This document shows positions 23,570 to 33,890 of a stretch of 64,000 nt of DNA, piece after piece. The stretch is from the NCBI GenBank assembly GCA_964058845.1, contig CAXKVR010000138.1, positions 682,001 through 746,000 on the forward strand, given 5' to 3'. The stretch's first letter is position 1. Each line of letters opens with the position of its first letter. The notes under the pieces are model-generated. The model searched no databases, was not told the DNA's origin, and worked only from the letters and a program-made list of their open reading frames with translations. The position numbers were made by a program, and so were the translations under genes. Source of the stretch: Carex sylvatica. Its lineage: Eukaryota > Streptophyta > Magnoliopsida > Poales > Cyperaceae.

Positions 23570-24185
23570 GGTCATTGTACACTGCACATTGTACACGGAT
23601 TTGATAATTTTATATAAAAACGTGTACCAAATAGGTTTTTTGGGAAGTCCAAAATATCTATGGGATTTCTACACGGATATTTATTAAAAAATCAGTGTAG
23701 AAAGGCTTGAGAGAGCTACACGGATATTTATTAGGAATTGTACAGGGATTATTGTTTAAATAACAGTGTAGAAAATCTTGAGAGGGCTACACGGATGTTT
23801 ATTAAACAACAGTGTAGAAAGGTAGGAATTGTACACGAACGTTTGTTTAAATAACAGTGTATAAAATCTTGAGAGAGCTACACGGATGTTTATTAAACAA
23901 CAGTGTAGAAAGGTAGGAATTGTACACGAACGTTTGTTTAAATAACAGTGTAGAAAGCCTTGAGAGAGACGGACGTTTATTAAAGAATAATGTAGAAAGG
24001 TAAGAATTGTACACGGACATTTGTTTAAATAATAGTGTAAAAAGTTTAAGAGAGCTACACGGACGTTTATTAAAGAACCGTGTAGAAAGGTAGGAATTGT
24101 ACACTACACATTATTTAAATAACAGTGTAGAAAGCCTTGAGAGAGCTACACGGATCTATACTTAAAAAATCTGTTTAGAAAAGTT
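23570..24185 (+). repeat. Left subterminal repeat array of the nested CACTA
   Basis: About ten units of the form TACACGGAYRTTTATTAAA followed by AACAGTGTAGAAAG are repeated every 45-75 bp. Such arrays are binding sites for the element-encoded DNA-binding protein in CACTA transposons (known for En/Spm; inferred here). Confidence 0.85.
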
Positions 24186-24334
24186 ATTGTAGGGTTTTTG
24201 TTATATAAAAAAGCCTTCTTCTTTCCGCGCCGTTTTGATTAATTAATACTCTCTCTCTCTCTCTCTCTGTAATGTTGGTCTGATTTCTGCGCACAATGAG
24301 GCCGGATCTGAGATCTTGGAAGTTAATTTGTAAT

Positions 24335-24501
24335 TCTCCTCTCTTGCTAAAGTGTTTAGTTTAGTATTATCAGCAGATAGATATAAGACTTTACCTTAAT
24401 CAGACTTTTGTTTAGTTACATTAACCAAAGTAGTTTTTTGGTTAGTTTCTTGCATGTATTTGCTAATAATACTAAACTAAACACCTTCGCAAGAGAAGAA
24501 G
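24335..24501. other. Imperfect 40-bp hairpin inside the nested CACTA
   Basis: 24335-24375 pairs with 24461-24501 with about five mismatches, leaving a loop of about 85 bases. The stem includes GTGTTTAGTTTAGTATTA and its complement. The size and pairing resemble a MIRNA-type precursor or a tiny MITE, and sequence alone does not decide between them. Confidence 0.4.
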
Positions 24502-24620
24502 AATAAGGAAGATTCTGAATTGAAAGTGATTTCTGGTGAGCACACTATAATTTTATAATTTCATATTTTGTTCAAAAAATTATTGTCATTCTAAAATAGG
24601 CCGCTAAATATAAATTTCAG

Positions 24621-24983
24621 TGCCCGCATCAGTTGGAGGATTGGGAATGCGCTTATTACACGATGATTTTCATGTTTGACTTTATCTAAATAATACAATT
24701 CGATTTTCCAAAAGTAGTATGTAATTCATATTAATTGTTCCTATATAATACCAATTGATATTTTCATATTGTGCTTACTATATTTTTAGTTTATTAATAG
24801 CAATTGATATATGCGAGTGTCTTGCATCTACCTTTTCTTGTTACTAACTAATACCAAATTATAATTGTAGTACGGACCAAAGCAAAAGTGTTACTCCACG
24901 GAGCAGATCGACGATCTCAGATGTATGTGGGCACGGTGGTTTCAAGAAGAATTTTGTAATGCTATATATGAATTTGTATAATT
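24621..24983 (+). pseudogene. Ulp1-like cysteine protease (C48) C-terminal fragment
   Basis: Two exon-like pieces follow good acceptors (TTTCAG at 24620 and TTGTAG at 24870). The first, CPHQLEDWECAYYTMIFMFD, fits the segment around the catalytic Cys of Ulp1/SENP-type peptidases, where family members usually read ...ECGYYVM. The Gly after the Cys is Ala here. The second (24871-24983) ends the protein, with YSTEQIDDLRCMWARWF resembling the tail of transposon-borne Ulp1 proteins. The His and Asp of the catalytic triad are missing because upstream exons are deleted. Ulp1-like genes are known passengers of plant CACTA and Mutator-like elements. Confidence 0.6.
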
Positions 24984-25119
24984 TTGTATAATGTAGTGTA
25001 CATGAATTATTTATATTGTTGTATAGTTTTGGAATTCTGAGTTTAAAAGTCATCTGTTTAATATTTCTCTGTTTTGGAATTCTGATTTTAAATGGTTAGC
25101 AAAACTGGAGGCTAGCAAA

Positions 25120-25128
25120 AAATATATA

Positions 25129-25167
<39 letters not shown>

Positions 25168-25168
25168 T
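25120..25168. repeat. (AAT)n microsatellite
   Basis: An almost pure ATA/AAT run just after the Ulp1-like fragment, inside the nested CACTA. Confidence 0.9.
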
Positions 25169-25179
25169 GAAAAAAAAAT

Positions 25180-25560
25180 TCTGCACGAACATTTAACTAA
25201 AGTCTGTGTAGAAAGGTATTTAAACATTAAAAAAAAAAAAAAAAGCTACACGGACATTTAGCTAAATATTCGTGTAGAAAGAGTAATCATACACGGACAT
25301 TTAGCTAAATGTCCGTGTAGAAAGAGTAATTGCGCACGGCTTTTTATGTAATAATCCGTGTAGCTCAGTTATTTTGAGAGCAACGCTGACAAGTGTTTGT
25401 ACACGGTTGTTTATGTAATAGTCTGTGTAACTCTCTTATAATCGCACACGGATAAATATCTGTGTGTATTTATTCAAGGATTTCTACACCCTCACACTCT
25501 ACACGGCAGGAAATCCGTGTAGCTCCTCCAATTATGTCCATGTGCAATCTCTTATTCTGT
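25180..25560 (-). repeat. Right subterminal repeat array of the nested CACTA
   Basis: Units of the form TACACGGACATTTAGCTAAA followed by a CGTGTAGAAAG-like phrase are in inverted arrangement relative to the left array. They become GC-richer toward the terminus. Confidence 0.85.
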
Positions 25561-25959
25561 AGTAGTGTTAGTACTTTCTAGCAAGAGGAATATTTAATTT
25601 GTAATTAGTTTCTTAGCGGATACCGTGGAGGGCTTCTATTTTGGAGTCTCATCTTGGTGCAAGGCGTTCTAGGTCACGCACACATCAACCACCATTAACA
25701 TCAACATGGAGATCGAGGCTACAACACTATATCTCAAGGACCTTCCTTTCTTGTTTAGAGACAAGAAACTAAAAGTGTGATGCTTATTGATTTGAAAATA
25801 TAATTTTGGTTTAATTTCAGTCGCACATAGTGTTCTTTTGGTACTTTCTTTGTCAAAAATTTTGAAATTCCGCTGTGTTATAAAACCCAACAATTTTTTC
25901 ATCCTTTCTATGATGATGCGATAATCGCTATTTAGAACCTTGATAAATTTATTTTTGGT

Positions 25960-26316
25960 ATGTGTTGTGTTTTAGTTCGTAGTTTTTTTTTTTTTTGTAA
26001 TGTAGTGTATTTTTTTATGTATATTGGTAAATGTGGTGTTTTTATTATGAATTCAGATCTAAGTTAACCGTGAATTTAAAAAAAATATATATGAATCATG
26101 CATGATTTTTTAATTTAAACCGTGTATGATTGGTATTTGCATACACAGTTTTAATATAAAAAATCATGTATGAATATTTTGCAAAAAAAAAAAAAAATCA
26201 TCGTTGATTTTGGAGAAATGTACACGGTTCTACAATTGTATACAAAATTTATCGACACTTTCATACACACGACGCATACTAGTTTTTAACCATGTACAAC
26301 TAAAAAACTGTTAGTG
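25960..26316. repeat. Right subterminal region of the outer CACTA
   Basis: Irregular copies of CCGTGTATGATT, CATACACAGTTTT and TACACGGTT, mostly in inverted pairs, precede the TAGTG terminus at 26312-26316. Confidence 0.5.
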
Positions 26317-28374
26317 AAATATCATAATTTCAAAAAATTATTATTTAAAATAAAATTACGATGGAAGCAAATATTAATGTCGTCCGTATCAAATGATGAA
26401 AATATATCTTGTATATTTCATTCTAATTGTTTTTTTTTTTTTTTTTTGTCTTTTTTATTAGAACCTACTCTACTGACCCTCAACGTGTGGAACCTGGAAC
26501 GACTTTCAAAGACAAGTCTAAACATATTCCAATGTTTCTAAAATTTGCCAGTGGAGCGTCAAAAAAATTTGGCCTTGAAATTTTTCTTTAGATAAAAGAG
26601 AGTTCAACTTAATATTCATAAGAATTTATAATTTAATCAAGTTTCAGGCTTATAATTTTTCACACTACAGACATAATATTATATTAGTCATTAGATCGAT
26701 CAAAGACTATATATTTCTTTCACCTAGCAATTGTCTTTGATATTATAGAAAACGTATAAAAACATAAAAGAACGCACCATTAATTAATATTGTGTATGAC
26801 TTAGTTTAATTTAAGCATGTATAGTTTTATTTAAGGCATGCTAATTAATTAAGAATAGTTTAGAGCCAGTTTTTTCTAAACTAATATATCAATAATCAAT
26901 GGACGCATTAATTCCGCATCAATTATTCTTAACTTTATTTGGAATAAGTGTGATTATGTTGAAAGCTATACTGCACTTGATGAAGATGTGATGTTGATGA
27001 CGCAAACTAAAGAGATGTTTTAATCATGTCTAAGAAATTTATGTTCAGCTAGATTAACAGCTTAAGAACTTTAAGGAGGCTTAAGCTTCTCAGTTGAACA
27101 GGTGATCAGACGACATGCACTGAATCATAATTTAGCAGAATTCGGATTTTGAAGGGTTTTAATTTGGAGGTTAATTTAATTGTGTGCGTGCACACCAATT
27201 GCCTTGTATAAAACAATTAAAATTTTAAGAACCTAGCAAATTAATTAAGTGCAATTAATGTTTCAGGACTTGGGAGCCCTTGTTTTATTTCAATTAATTA
27301 ATTTATCATGTGTTGTACTGTTAATTTGTCTATATCTCAACAACTATTCAATTAATAAATTAATAATTGGCTTGTCCTGACATGCCTATGCAGTCCAAAC
27401 TAGATACATGTCGTCATTGCTCAATTTGGGTGCAACTCTTAACCAAATTAACACCTAGCTTTCACTTGCATGTTTACGTCACTTGTTTTTAATTAATTAA
27501 TTAACCTAATTCCATGTCAGCACTTTAAAGTTTTCCGAATGAAAATGAACAGCTAAATGGCTCAATTTCGTGCTGATGCAATGAGATGTGAAAATTTCGG
27601 ATGTGATGCGATGTCAGATTAATTGTTGCTTAGTTTCAATTAAGCAAAAAGGGAACAAAACAACATGTCATTTTTTATTTTATTTTTTGTATTATTTTAT
27701 TCTTAAATAAAAGATATGATTAATTGTATAATATTGTGGTTCCTTCAAAAATATCTTAAAATTCTGACAAGTTACGATTCCTTTAATATTCATCCATTTT
27801 ATTATTATGTCACCGAAAATCTGAAAAATAAAAAAATTGTAGCAATATATGTTATGATTGTTTTGAGCCCATTGATCCTCACACTATATCAATACTTACT
27901 TTTGATCATTAATATCTAAAGGAACCGTAATAATGCTATGATTTCTTTAATTTGAAATTATTAGAAGAATGAATAAAATTTAAAGGAATCATAGCATTAT
28001 TACCGGACTTCTATATCATTTATTCATATATTAATATTAAATTACTAAAAATATAATTAAAAACTGATAACATTTTATGTCTTTGTCCAATTTAGTAAAA
28101 TAACATGCTGTACACTTGTACAGAGTTCGGAAGATAATTTACGTGTGCCCTTTATATATCTAACGCAGTAACATATGAAATTAATTAACATATCATTGGA
28201 ATAATTAGTCTTCGTTAAAAGAAAGTTATCTTTCGATCGTAATCTACTTTTAACATGAGAATATTAATTTACTTGCACTTTAGTGTCAATATTTAAATTG
28301 AGCCGTAAAATTCGTTTAAATCAAATTCAAATTATACAGATCCAAATATTAGGTGCCCTCATATATTCAGAATT
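26317..28374. other. Intergenic, AT-rich, with one small hairpin
   Basis: No gene is seen. A hairpin with arms 27926-27953 and 27978-28004 pairs GTAATAATGCTATGAT with its complement across a loop of about 24 bases. A T-run lies at 26431-26447. Confidence 0.4.
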
Positions 28375-28820
28375 GATTTTTTTTTAGAATAAAATAGTAT
28401 TTTTCTGCTAGAAAGGAAAGGGATTGAGTTGATTTTCGAAAATAGATTCCACCACACCATAATATTGCGGCCATTTTTATTAATATCCTTCAGAAAAAAT
28501 ATAATTTTAAAAATAACTATGGATCTCATTTTTTTTTATAAATGCCACGACCGCCTGGGCCTGGGGCGGCCCAAAAATACTAGTGAGGCGCCTCCCTCAC
28601 AGGCACTCCATATGCCCAGTGAGGCGCCCCCCCCCCCCCCCCCCCCACGGGCGGTCCATATCCCCAATGAGGCGCCCCCATCACAGACGCTCCACAGCCC
28701 AGTGAGGCGCCCCCCCTGCAGGCGGCCCACTAGAAATTAATAACCCCCCGCCCCACCCGTGACCTCTCTCTCTGCCTTTCTCCCTTGCCTTCGTCCCGCC
28801 CAGAAAAGAACCAAACACCT
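28375..28820 (+). repeat. Left terminal inverted repeat of the PMD Mutator-like element
   Basis: This pairs with 34943-35324. Easily seen blocks are GGGATTGAGTTGATTTT, ATGGATCTCATTTTTTT, GGCCTGGGGCGGCCCAAAAAT and CTTCGTCCCGCCCAGAA. The repeat contains a GC-rich field of four to five units with (C)CAGTGAGGCGCC, and C-tracts at 28628-28647 and around 28840. Confidence 0.85.
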
Positions 28821-29159
28821 AGCCCCCCTGCCTCCACCCCCCCCCCCTCACCGGCCGACCACCCTTGCCACTGCCTCCGCCCCTCCCTCCCTCGCTCACT
28901 CGCCCTGCTGCCACCCTCCCTCTCTCTCGCTTGTCGGCACCTTCACCACCGTGCCTCCCCTGCCTTTGCTACCACTCCCCTCTCTCTCTCGGGTAAGTTT
29001 TCGATTCGACGATTGAATGTGATTATGTTATATATTTGTTGAATTCGATTGGATTGGATTGGATTCGATTCGATTCAATTCGATTGAATGCGATTGAGTG
29101 TGATTAAATATAATTGTGATTGTTATTGTGATTGGATTTAAATTAATAATTGTGATTAA
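28821..29159. other. GC-rich leader-like region of the Mutator-like element
   Basis: A C/T-rich leader (to about 29000) is followed by GATTGGATTGGATTCGATTC-type short repeats near 29045-29090. The overlapping proline/serine-rich open frames here are low-complexity artefacts of C-rich DNA. This may be the 5' untranslated part of the PMD transcript. Confidence 0.4.
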
Positions 29160-30080
29160 ATGGTAATTTGTGGGATGTTAATAAAAAATTTGGGTTAGGG
29201 TTATGATTTATGGTCGAATTTCTCGAATTGCTTGAATTGTGGGATGTTAATAAAAAATTTGAGTTAGGATTTATGGTTAAAAAGTTAGGATTATGATTTA
29301 TGGTCAAATTTTTCGAATTGCTTGAATTGTGGGATGTTAATAAAAAATTAGGGTTATGATTTATGGTTAAAAATTTAGGTTTATGATCGAATTTCTCGAA
29401 TTGCTTGAATTGTGAGATGTTAATAAAAAATTAGGGTTAGGATTTATGGTTAAAAAGTTATGGTTATGATTTATGGTCGAATTTTTCGAATTGCTTGAAT
29501 TGTGGGATGTTAATAAAAAAATTGGGTTATGATTTATAGTTAAAAATTTAGGTTTATGATCGAATTTCTCGAATTGCTTGAATTGTGAGATGTTAATAAA
29601 AAAATATGGTTAGAATTTATGGTTAAAAATTTAGGGTTAGGGTTTATGATCGAATTTCTCGAATTGCTTGAATTGTAGGATGTTAATAAAAAAATTTGGG
29701 TTAGGATTTATGGTTAAAAAGTTAGGGTTATGATTTATGGTCCAATTTCTCGAATTGCTTGAATTGTGAGATGTTAATAAAAAAAATAGGGTTAGAATTT
29801 ATGGTTAAAAATTTAGGGTTATGATTTATGGTCCAATTTCTAGAATTGCTTGAATTGTGGGATATTAATAAAAAATTTAGGTTAAGATTTATGGGTAAAA
29901 AATTAGGGTTATGATTTATGGTCGAATTTTTCGAATTGCTTGAATTGTGGGATGTTAATAAAAAATTTTGGTTAGAATTTATGGTTAAAAATTTAGGTTT
30001 ATGATTGAATTTTTCGAATTACTTCAATTGTGGGATGTTAATAAAAAATTAAATTTAGGGTTTATGGTTAAAAATTATAT
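29160..30080 (+). repeat. Tandem repeat field, about ten 80-96-bp units
   Basis: Each unit contains GAATTGCTTGAATTGT, then GATGTTAATAAAAAA, then TTTATGGTTAAAAA and a TTAGGGTTATGATTTATGGT-like phrase. Units vary by deletion of an internal block. The field lies between the leader and the first PMD exon. Confidence 0.9.
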
Positions 30081-30181
30081 AATTATTAAATTGTATAATT
30101 ATATATTAAGTAATTATTATAATAATATTGTTGAATTGTTTAAGTTGTGATTGATTAATATATATTTTTTGTAAATGTAGT

Positions 30182-33100
30182 ATGCCAAGAAATAGACGGT
30201 GGGGAGTACGATCTGCGCTTGCAGCGGGTCCAGATGCTGTGGATCCGACTGGAGTGGGCACCTCCTCAGTGGATCCGACTGGAGAAAGCCAGTCGTCATA
30301 TGAGGATACGACTGATAGGGGATTTGAGGATCCGATTGGAGCGGGTCCGTCGTCTCAGGCCAGTTTTACAGATGGCGTGCATGATCCTGACATATTTAGT
30401 CATCTTCTATTGACTCATCATGTTAAGCACCATGTCTCATTGGCATCTCTTGAGGTACATGACTTTTATACTTAATGTAAATAATACTAAAAAAATGACA
30501 CGATTTGAGTCTGACAAATTGATAATAAATACATGATGATGTCATGCTTACGGTGAGGCACCGCAGGTCTGAGATTTCGTTCGTTTCCCATAAAGAAATG
30601 CAGCGATACCTCTTGAACCTTGGGTTGTATCAGCTTGCCACCATGCCGCAGAGTAAGATCGATCAGTCTCTGATGCATGGTCTAGCAGAGAGATGGCGAC
30701 CTGAGACCCATACATTTCATCTCCCGGTCGGGGAGATGACAGTCACCCTTGGTGATGTGAGCGCCTTATGGGGTTTACGTATCGATGGCGACCCCATAGG
30801 TGGTATCTCAGACCATCTAGAGCTGCAGAGGATGATACCGGAGTTGTTAGGATGTGATCCGAAGAATCTGCAGAAGAAATATAAGAAGAAGAAGGGGGAG
30901 GAGGAGGTGTTCCGATATTCTGGGTACTGTATTTCTCTAAAGGCACTCCGGTCTCACTTCTTCGAGAATCAGATATTTCCTGAAACTACTGACATTGAGG
31001 CGGTCAGGAGGTACCATCACACTCTTTAAAGTAAGTTAGTAGTTCATCAACAATCTCAATTATTTATATTTATTATTTTCTATTGCTACTATAGCGTATG
31101 TGCCGGATTGGTGTGGTGCTGTCATGTTCGAGGATTCCAGCGGTGACGCTGTTCCGATTATGTATCTCTCCCTGCTGAGGAACATGGAGAATGAATCGAG
31201 ATGGAACTGGGATGAAGCTGTTCTCGTCCACTTATACAGAGGCATGTGTCATGCTTGTCTGGTAATGTCACACCCCGCAGCCCCACGAGGCGCGACAGGT
31301 GCCTCCTGCCGTAGACATACGGTTGCCCGTATGCCTACAAGGCAATTACGATATAATGGAAAGTAAAACACAACCAAACAAAACAAACAAATAACACAAA
31401 CAATCAAATAAAACAAGCAAAAAGTCCACAAATCCCAGCTGGTCAGGTAATATCATACAAACCCGTATCTCGATGGATACGCATCACAGGATGACATAGA
31501 GAATATATATACACAATCAAAACATAAATATATACATAATCTCTAATGTCAAAATACCAGACAACTAAGTAGCGGTGAAAACCAGGCCTACCGACCTCGT
31601 GTCTCTCTCGGATCCACCGAACCGGTACCTGAAAAATTAACCCAAAAGAGGGGGTGAGAATTGAATTCTTAGTGCGATAAATTGCCACAAATCGTTCCTG
31701 GACTTGCAATCACATATTATATTCAAAAATAAAACATAAATAAAGCTCAGATCAGTTTATAATCATATATAAACATGACTGCACAAACCCGACAACATTT
31801 ATCCAAATGAAATCACAATTCAGGAAATGCCAAGATGAAATTCAAGCACACAATATTTGGTTTAACTCGATTTCACAATATCTGGTAGTAACTACAGATG
31901 CTCCACCAAACTGGACCCCAATTCGTTCCCACTCATCTGTAGGGTTACAGACACCTACAGACGGCTGTGCCAGGTAAAACCTTTTCTCATGACACTCATC
32001 TGTAGTTACAGGCTTAACTGTTTAATTAAAAGTCTGGTTCCAATTCATATCCGAAAAATCCATATAAATCCAATTGACCATCCAAACACATTACCCCCTG
32101 GGTAATGCCTCCGATACACAGTCACCCATAACCAAAATCATAATACAAAGTCACTTACCCCTCGTCCCAACCGGTACTGGGAACTGCCGAGGGCCAGACG
32201 ATCTAAAGCTTTAGAACACTGGGCGTCAAAGTCCATGCATAGATTTTGACAAATCCGAATTCACCCCCTGGGTGACATCATCACGGTGGATGACAATAAT
32301 ACCATATCCACCAACCGATGGTGATATAAAGCACGGTGACTTTAATTCCAAAATCAGATCATTCAGATCAACACAAATAATAACCATACCAGCATGCAAA
32401 TCAATCAGATAAAACAATTCGATTTTCACTTTATTTGGGCAATGCAATGCATATGAATCGAAACACAATTTAATTTCTGAATATAAAATATCAAACAAGT
32501 CCAGAAACCCCGCACCTGAGTAATAGCGCGCTCGACTAAGGCTCAGGCGTCTCGAACGACCCAGAAATCCTTTGCCTCGTATGATTACCACCTATTGCAT
32601 ACATTGATTCGATTAACGCGTTCGATTAATATCCGATAGGTTATCACGAGTTAATTTAAGTTAAACACGGTCTAGGGTTGGTATTTGGGTTTTATTTATA
32701 TAGGTTCATACTTAAGTTCAAGGATTTCAAAATAAAGACCAAACCCTAATTCGAATTCCAATTCAATCGGTAGTTTTGAATGAACAACATAAATCGATAT
32801 GTTTTACGAAGTTATAACTCGATTAATTCCCGAATTTCACACACCAAATAACCACAATTCATTTCTATTACGACCCAACCCCAAAACCCTAGTTCAATTC
32901 CAAATTCCACAAGCAAATCAATCCGATTATCGAGTTATAACGTTTCAAATCAAATTCGAATTCGAATTTCACCAAAAATATAACAAATCAATTGAATTAG
33001 GGTTTCCAAGAGAAAAGGAAGACAAATCATATCAATTATCACAAATTAACAACTAATCGAGCTAGAACTCGATTACGAAACCCTAATTACAAATTTTAAC

Positions 33101-33890
33101 CGAAATCATGACAAATCGAATAAATCGAATAAATTAGGGTTTTCAAAAAAATTGCAAGGGAGAAAGATATACCAAATTGAAGCTTTAGAATCGATCAAGG
33201 ATCGTCAATTCAGCTCGAATCTCGATTTTCCGACAAGTTCGATCAGTTTCCGCGCTCGATTTCTCTCTCTCTTTCTCTTTCCCTTTTTGGTTCGGCCAAC
33301 CCTAACCTCCCGAAATATTTCTTCAATTAATTCGGTGGAATGAAAGAAGAAGAAAGGAATTTGATTTAATAATTGGAATTTTGCACATATACCCCTCCAT
33401 ATTTTTAATATTACCAAACTTTGATAATTTCACAAATAAGCCCTTATGTAAATATTTTATTTATTATAAAATTTCATAATGTCACAGGTAAGTCTGTATT
33501 AATATACATTGTTATTGAAGATTGGATAAAAAGCACCGAGTTCTTATTTTAAGTTAAATTTTTAGGTGAAGAATAGACAGATTTTTGGACCGCTTCTTCT
33601 GCTCCAGCATTGGTCGTGGTCACATCTGCCCTTAAATTGGCCAGTTATACCATTGCCACATCCCCGATGGGGAGTTCCTGATCCAGACAGATGCCCCGCG
33701 TATGGTGCCATATGGGGCAATGATCACAGTCATGAAGAGAATGGCAAGGGGATTTCTTATGTCCGAGGTCAGCTCCAGATGCTCCGAGATGAGAATATCG
33801 ACTGATTTTCGTATCGTGCATTCTATTGTGCATCCTTCTGAACCAGCTGACATTAGATCTAGAGCAGATACGACTATGGTATTATAAAGT
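30182..33890 (+). pseudogene. Plant mobile domain (PMD) gene, broken
   Basis: Four exon-like blocks encode a PMD (aminotransferase-like plant mobile domain) protein. Exon 1 is 30182-30454 (acidic, Ser/Gly-rich, ending HHVKHHVSLASLE, donor GTACAT). Exon 2 is about 30535-31030, with ERWRPETHTFHLPVGEMTVT and the LGDVSALWGLRIDG hallmark. Exon 3 is 31095-31260 (RWNWDEAVLVHLYRGMCHA). Exon 4 starts at 33566 (FGPLLLLQHWSWSHLP, then PLPHPRWGVPD). PMD proteins include the MAIN/MAIL silencing factors and many transposon-borne relatives. Breaks: exon 2 ends with an in-frame TAA at 31027-31029, one C-to-T from CAA; exon 4 stops at 33803-33805; diverged PMD-like sequence continues to about 33890; the exon 2 acceptor is not visible. 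A solo LTR sits in the intron between exons 3 and 4, exactly at the donor. Confidence 0.8.
31266..33486 (-). mobile_element. Solo LTR, 2.2 kb, TSD GGTAA, inserted at a splice donor
   Basis: Perfect 5-bp duplications GGTAA lie at 31261-31265 and 33487-33491. The left end is TGTCACACCCC and the right end is ...AATGTCACA. In complement the right-hand part carries GA-rich leader-like sequence. No gag or pol motifs are present. The TGTCACACCCC end is identical to the complemented right end of the 4.5-kb LTR at 16532-21050, so the two are probably related and in opposite orientation. Confidence 0.85.

Larger units (their letters stand above)
23555..25567. mobile_element. Nested CACTA element, 2.0 kb, TSD TTA
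   Basis: The ends are CACTACTACATAAAGG and the complement of ...ATTCTGTAGTAGTG, flanked by the 3-bp duplication TTA (23552-23554 and 25568-25570). Dense subterminal repeats lie at both ends in opposite orientation. The interior keeps two exon-like pieces of a Ulp1-type protease and a strong hairpin but no transposase, so this is a deletion derivative that would depend on a partner. Confidence 0.9.
22061..25892 (+). mobile_element. LTR-like block interrupted by a nested CACTA
   Basis: The right end, TTCCGCTGTGTTATAAAACC followed by CAACA at 25892, is typical of the end of plant copia LTRs just before the primer site. Sequence on either side of the nested CACTA (22180-23551 and 25571-25892) reads as one LTR-like unit, with a TTGGTGCAAGGCG-type U5 region near 25655. 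The left boundary is uncertain: a TGTTAG at 22061 is only one candidate, and no clear target duplication was found. The part at 23150-23420 repeats phrases such as AGTTCCTGG and AAGTTTCGG. No coding domain. Confidence 0.4.
16465..26316. mobile_element. Outer CACTA (En/Spm) element carrying nested insertions
   Basis: The left end begins CACTACTATG at 16465, and the right end finishes ...CTGTTAGTG at 26316. Both are flanked by AAA, a 3-bp duplication compatible with CACTA but of low information. Subterminal motifs of the ACACGG/CCGTGT type occur just inside both ends: 16513 and 21053-21450 on the left, 26070-26300 on the right. This is the usual CACTA arrangement. Removing the 4.5-kb solo LTR (16532-21050 plus one TSD) joins the left terminus directly to the subterminal repeats. 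The two termini agree poorly beyond CACTA, so pairing them is an inference. No transposase was recognised. Confidence 0.5.

Noticed and set aside
23570..24185. Regularly spaced repeats resembling a CRISPR array
   Set aside because: Spacing is irregular, the intervening sequence is itself repeated, and the array sits at a CACTA terminus in plant DNA. It is a subterminal repeat field.
28759..29042. Two overlapping Pro/Ser-rich open frames
   Set aside because: Low-complexity translation of a C/T-rich leader; both frames read equally well, so neither is evidence of coding.
29160..30080. TTAGGGTT-like phrases suggesting interstitial telomere repeats
   Set aside because: The phrases are separated by 80-96-bp unique-unit sequence and are part of a longer tandem unit, not runs of a heptamer.
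33632..33890. C-terminal third of the minus-strand transposase frame as genuine transposase
   Set aside because: This part is antisense to the PMD 3' region and carries no zinc-finger or catalytic motif, so transposase identity is claimed only upstream of about 33890.
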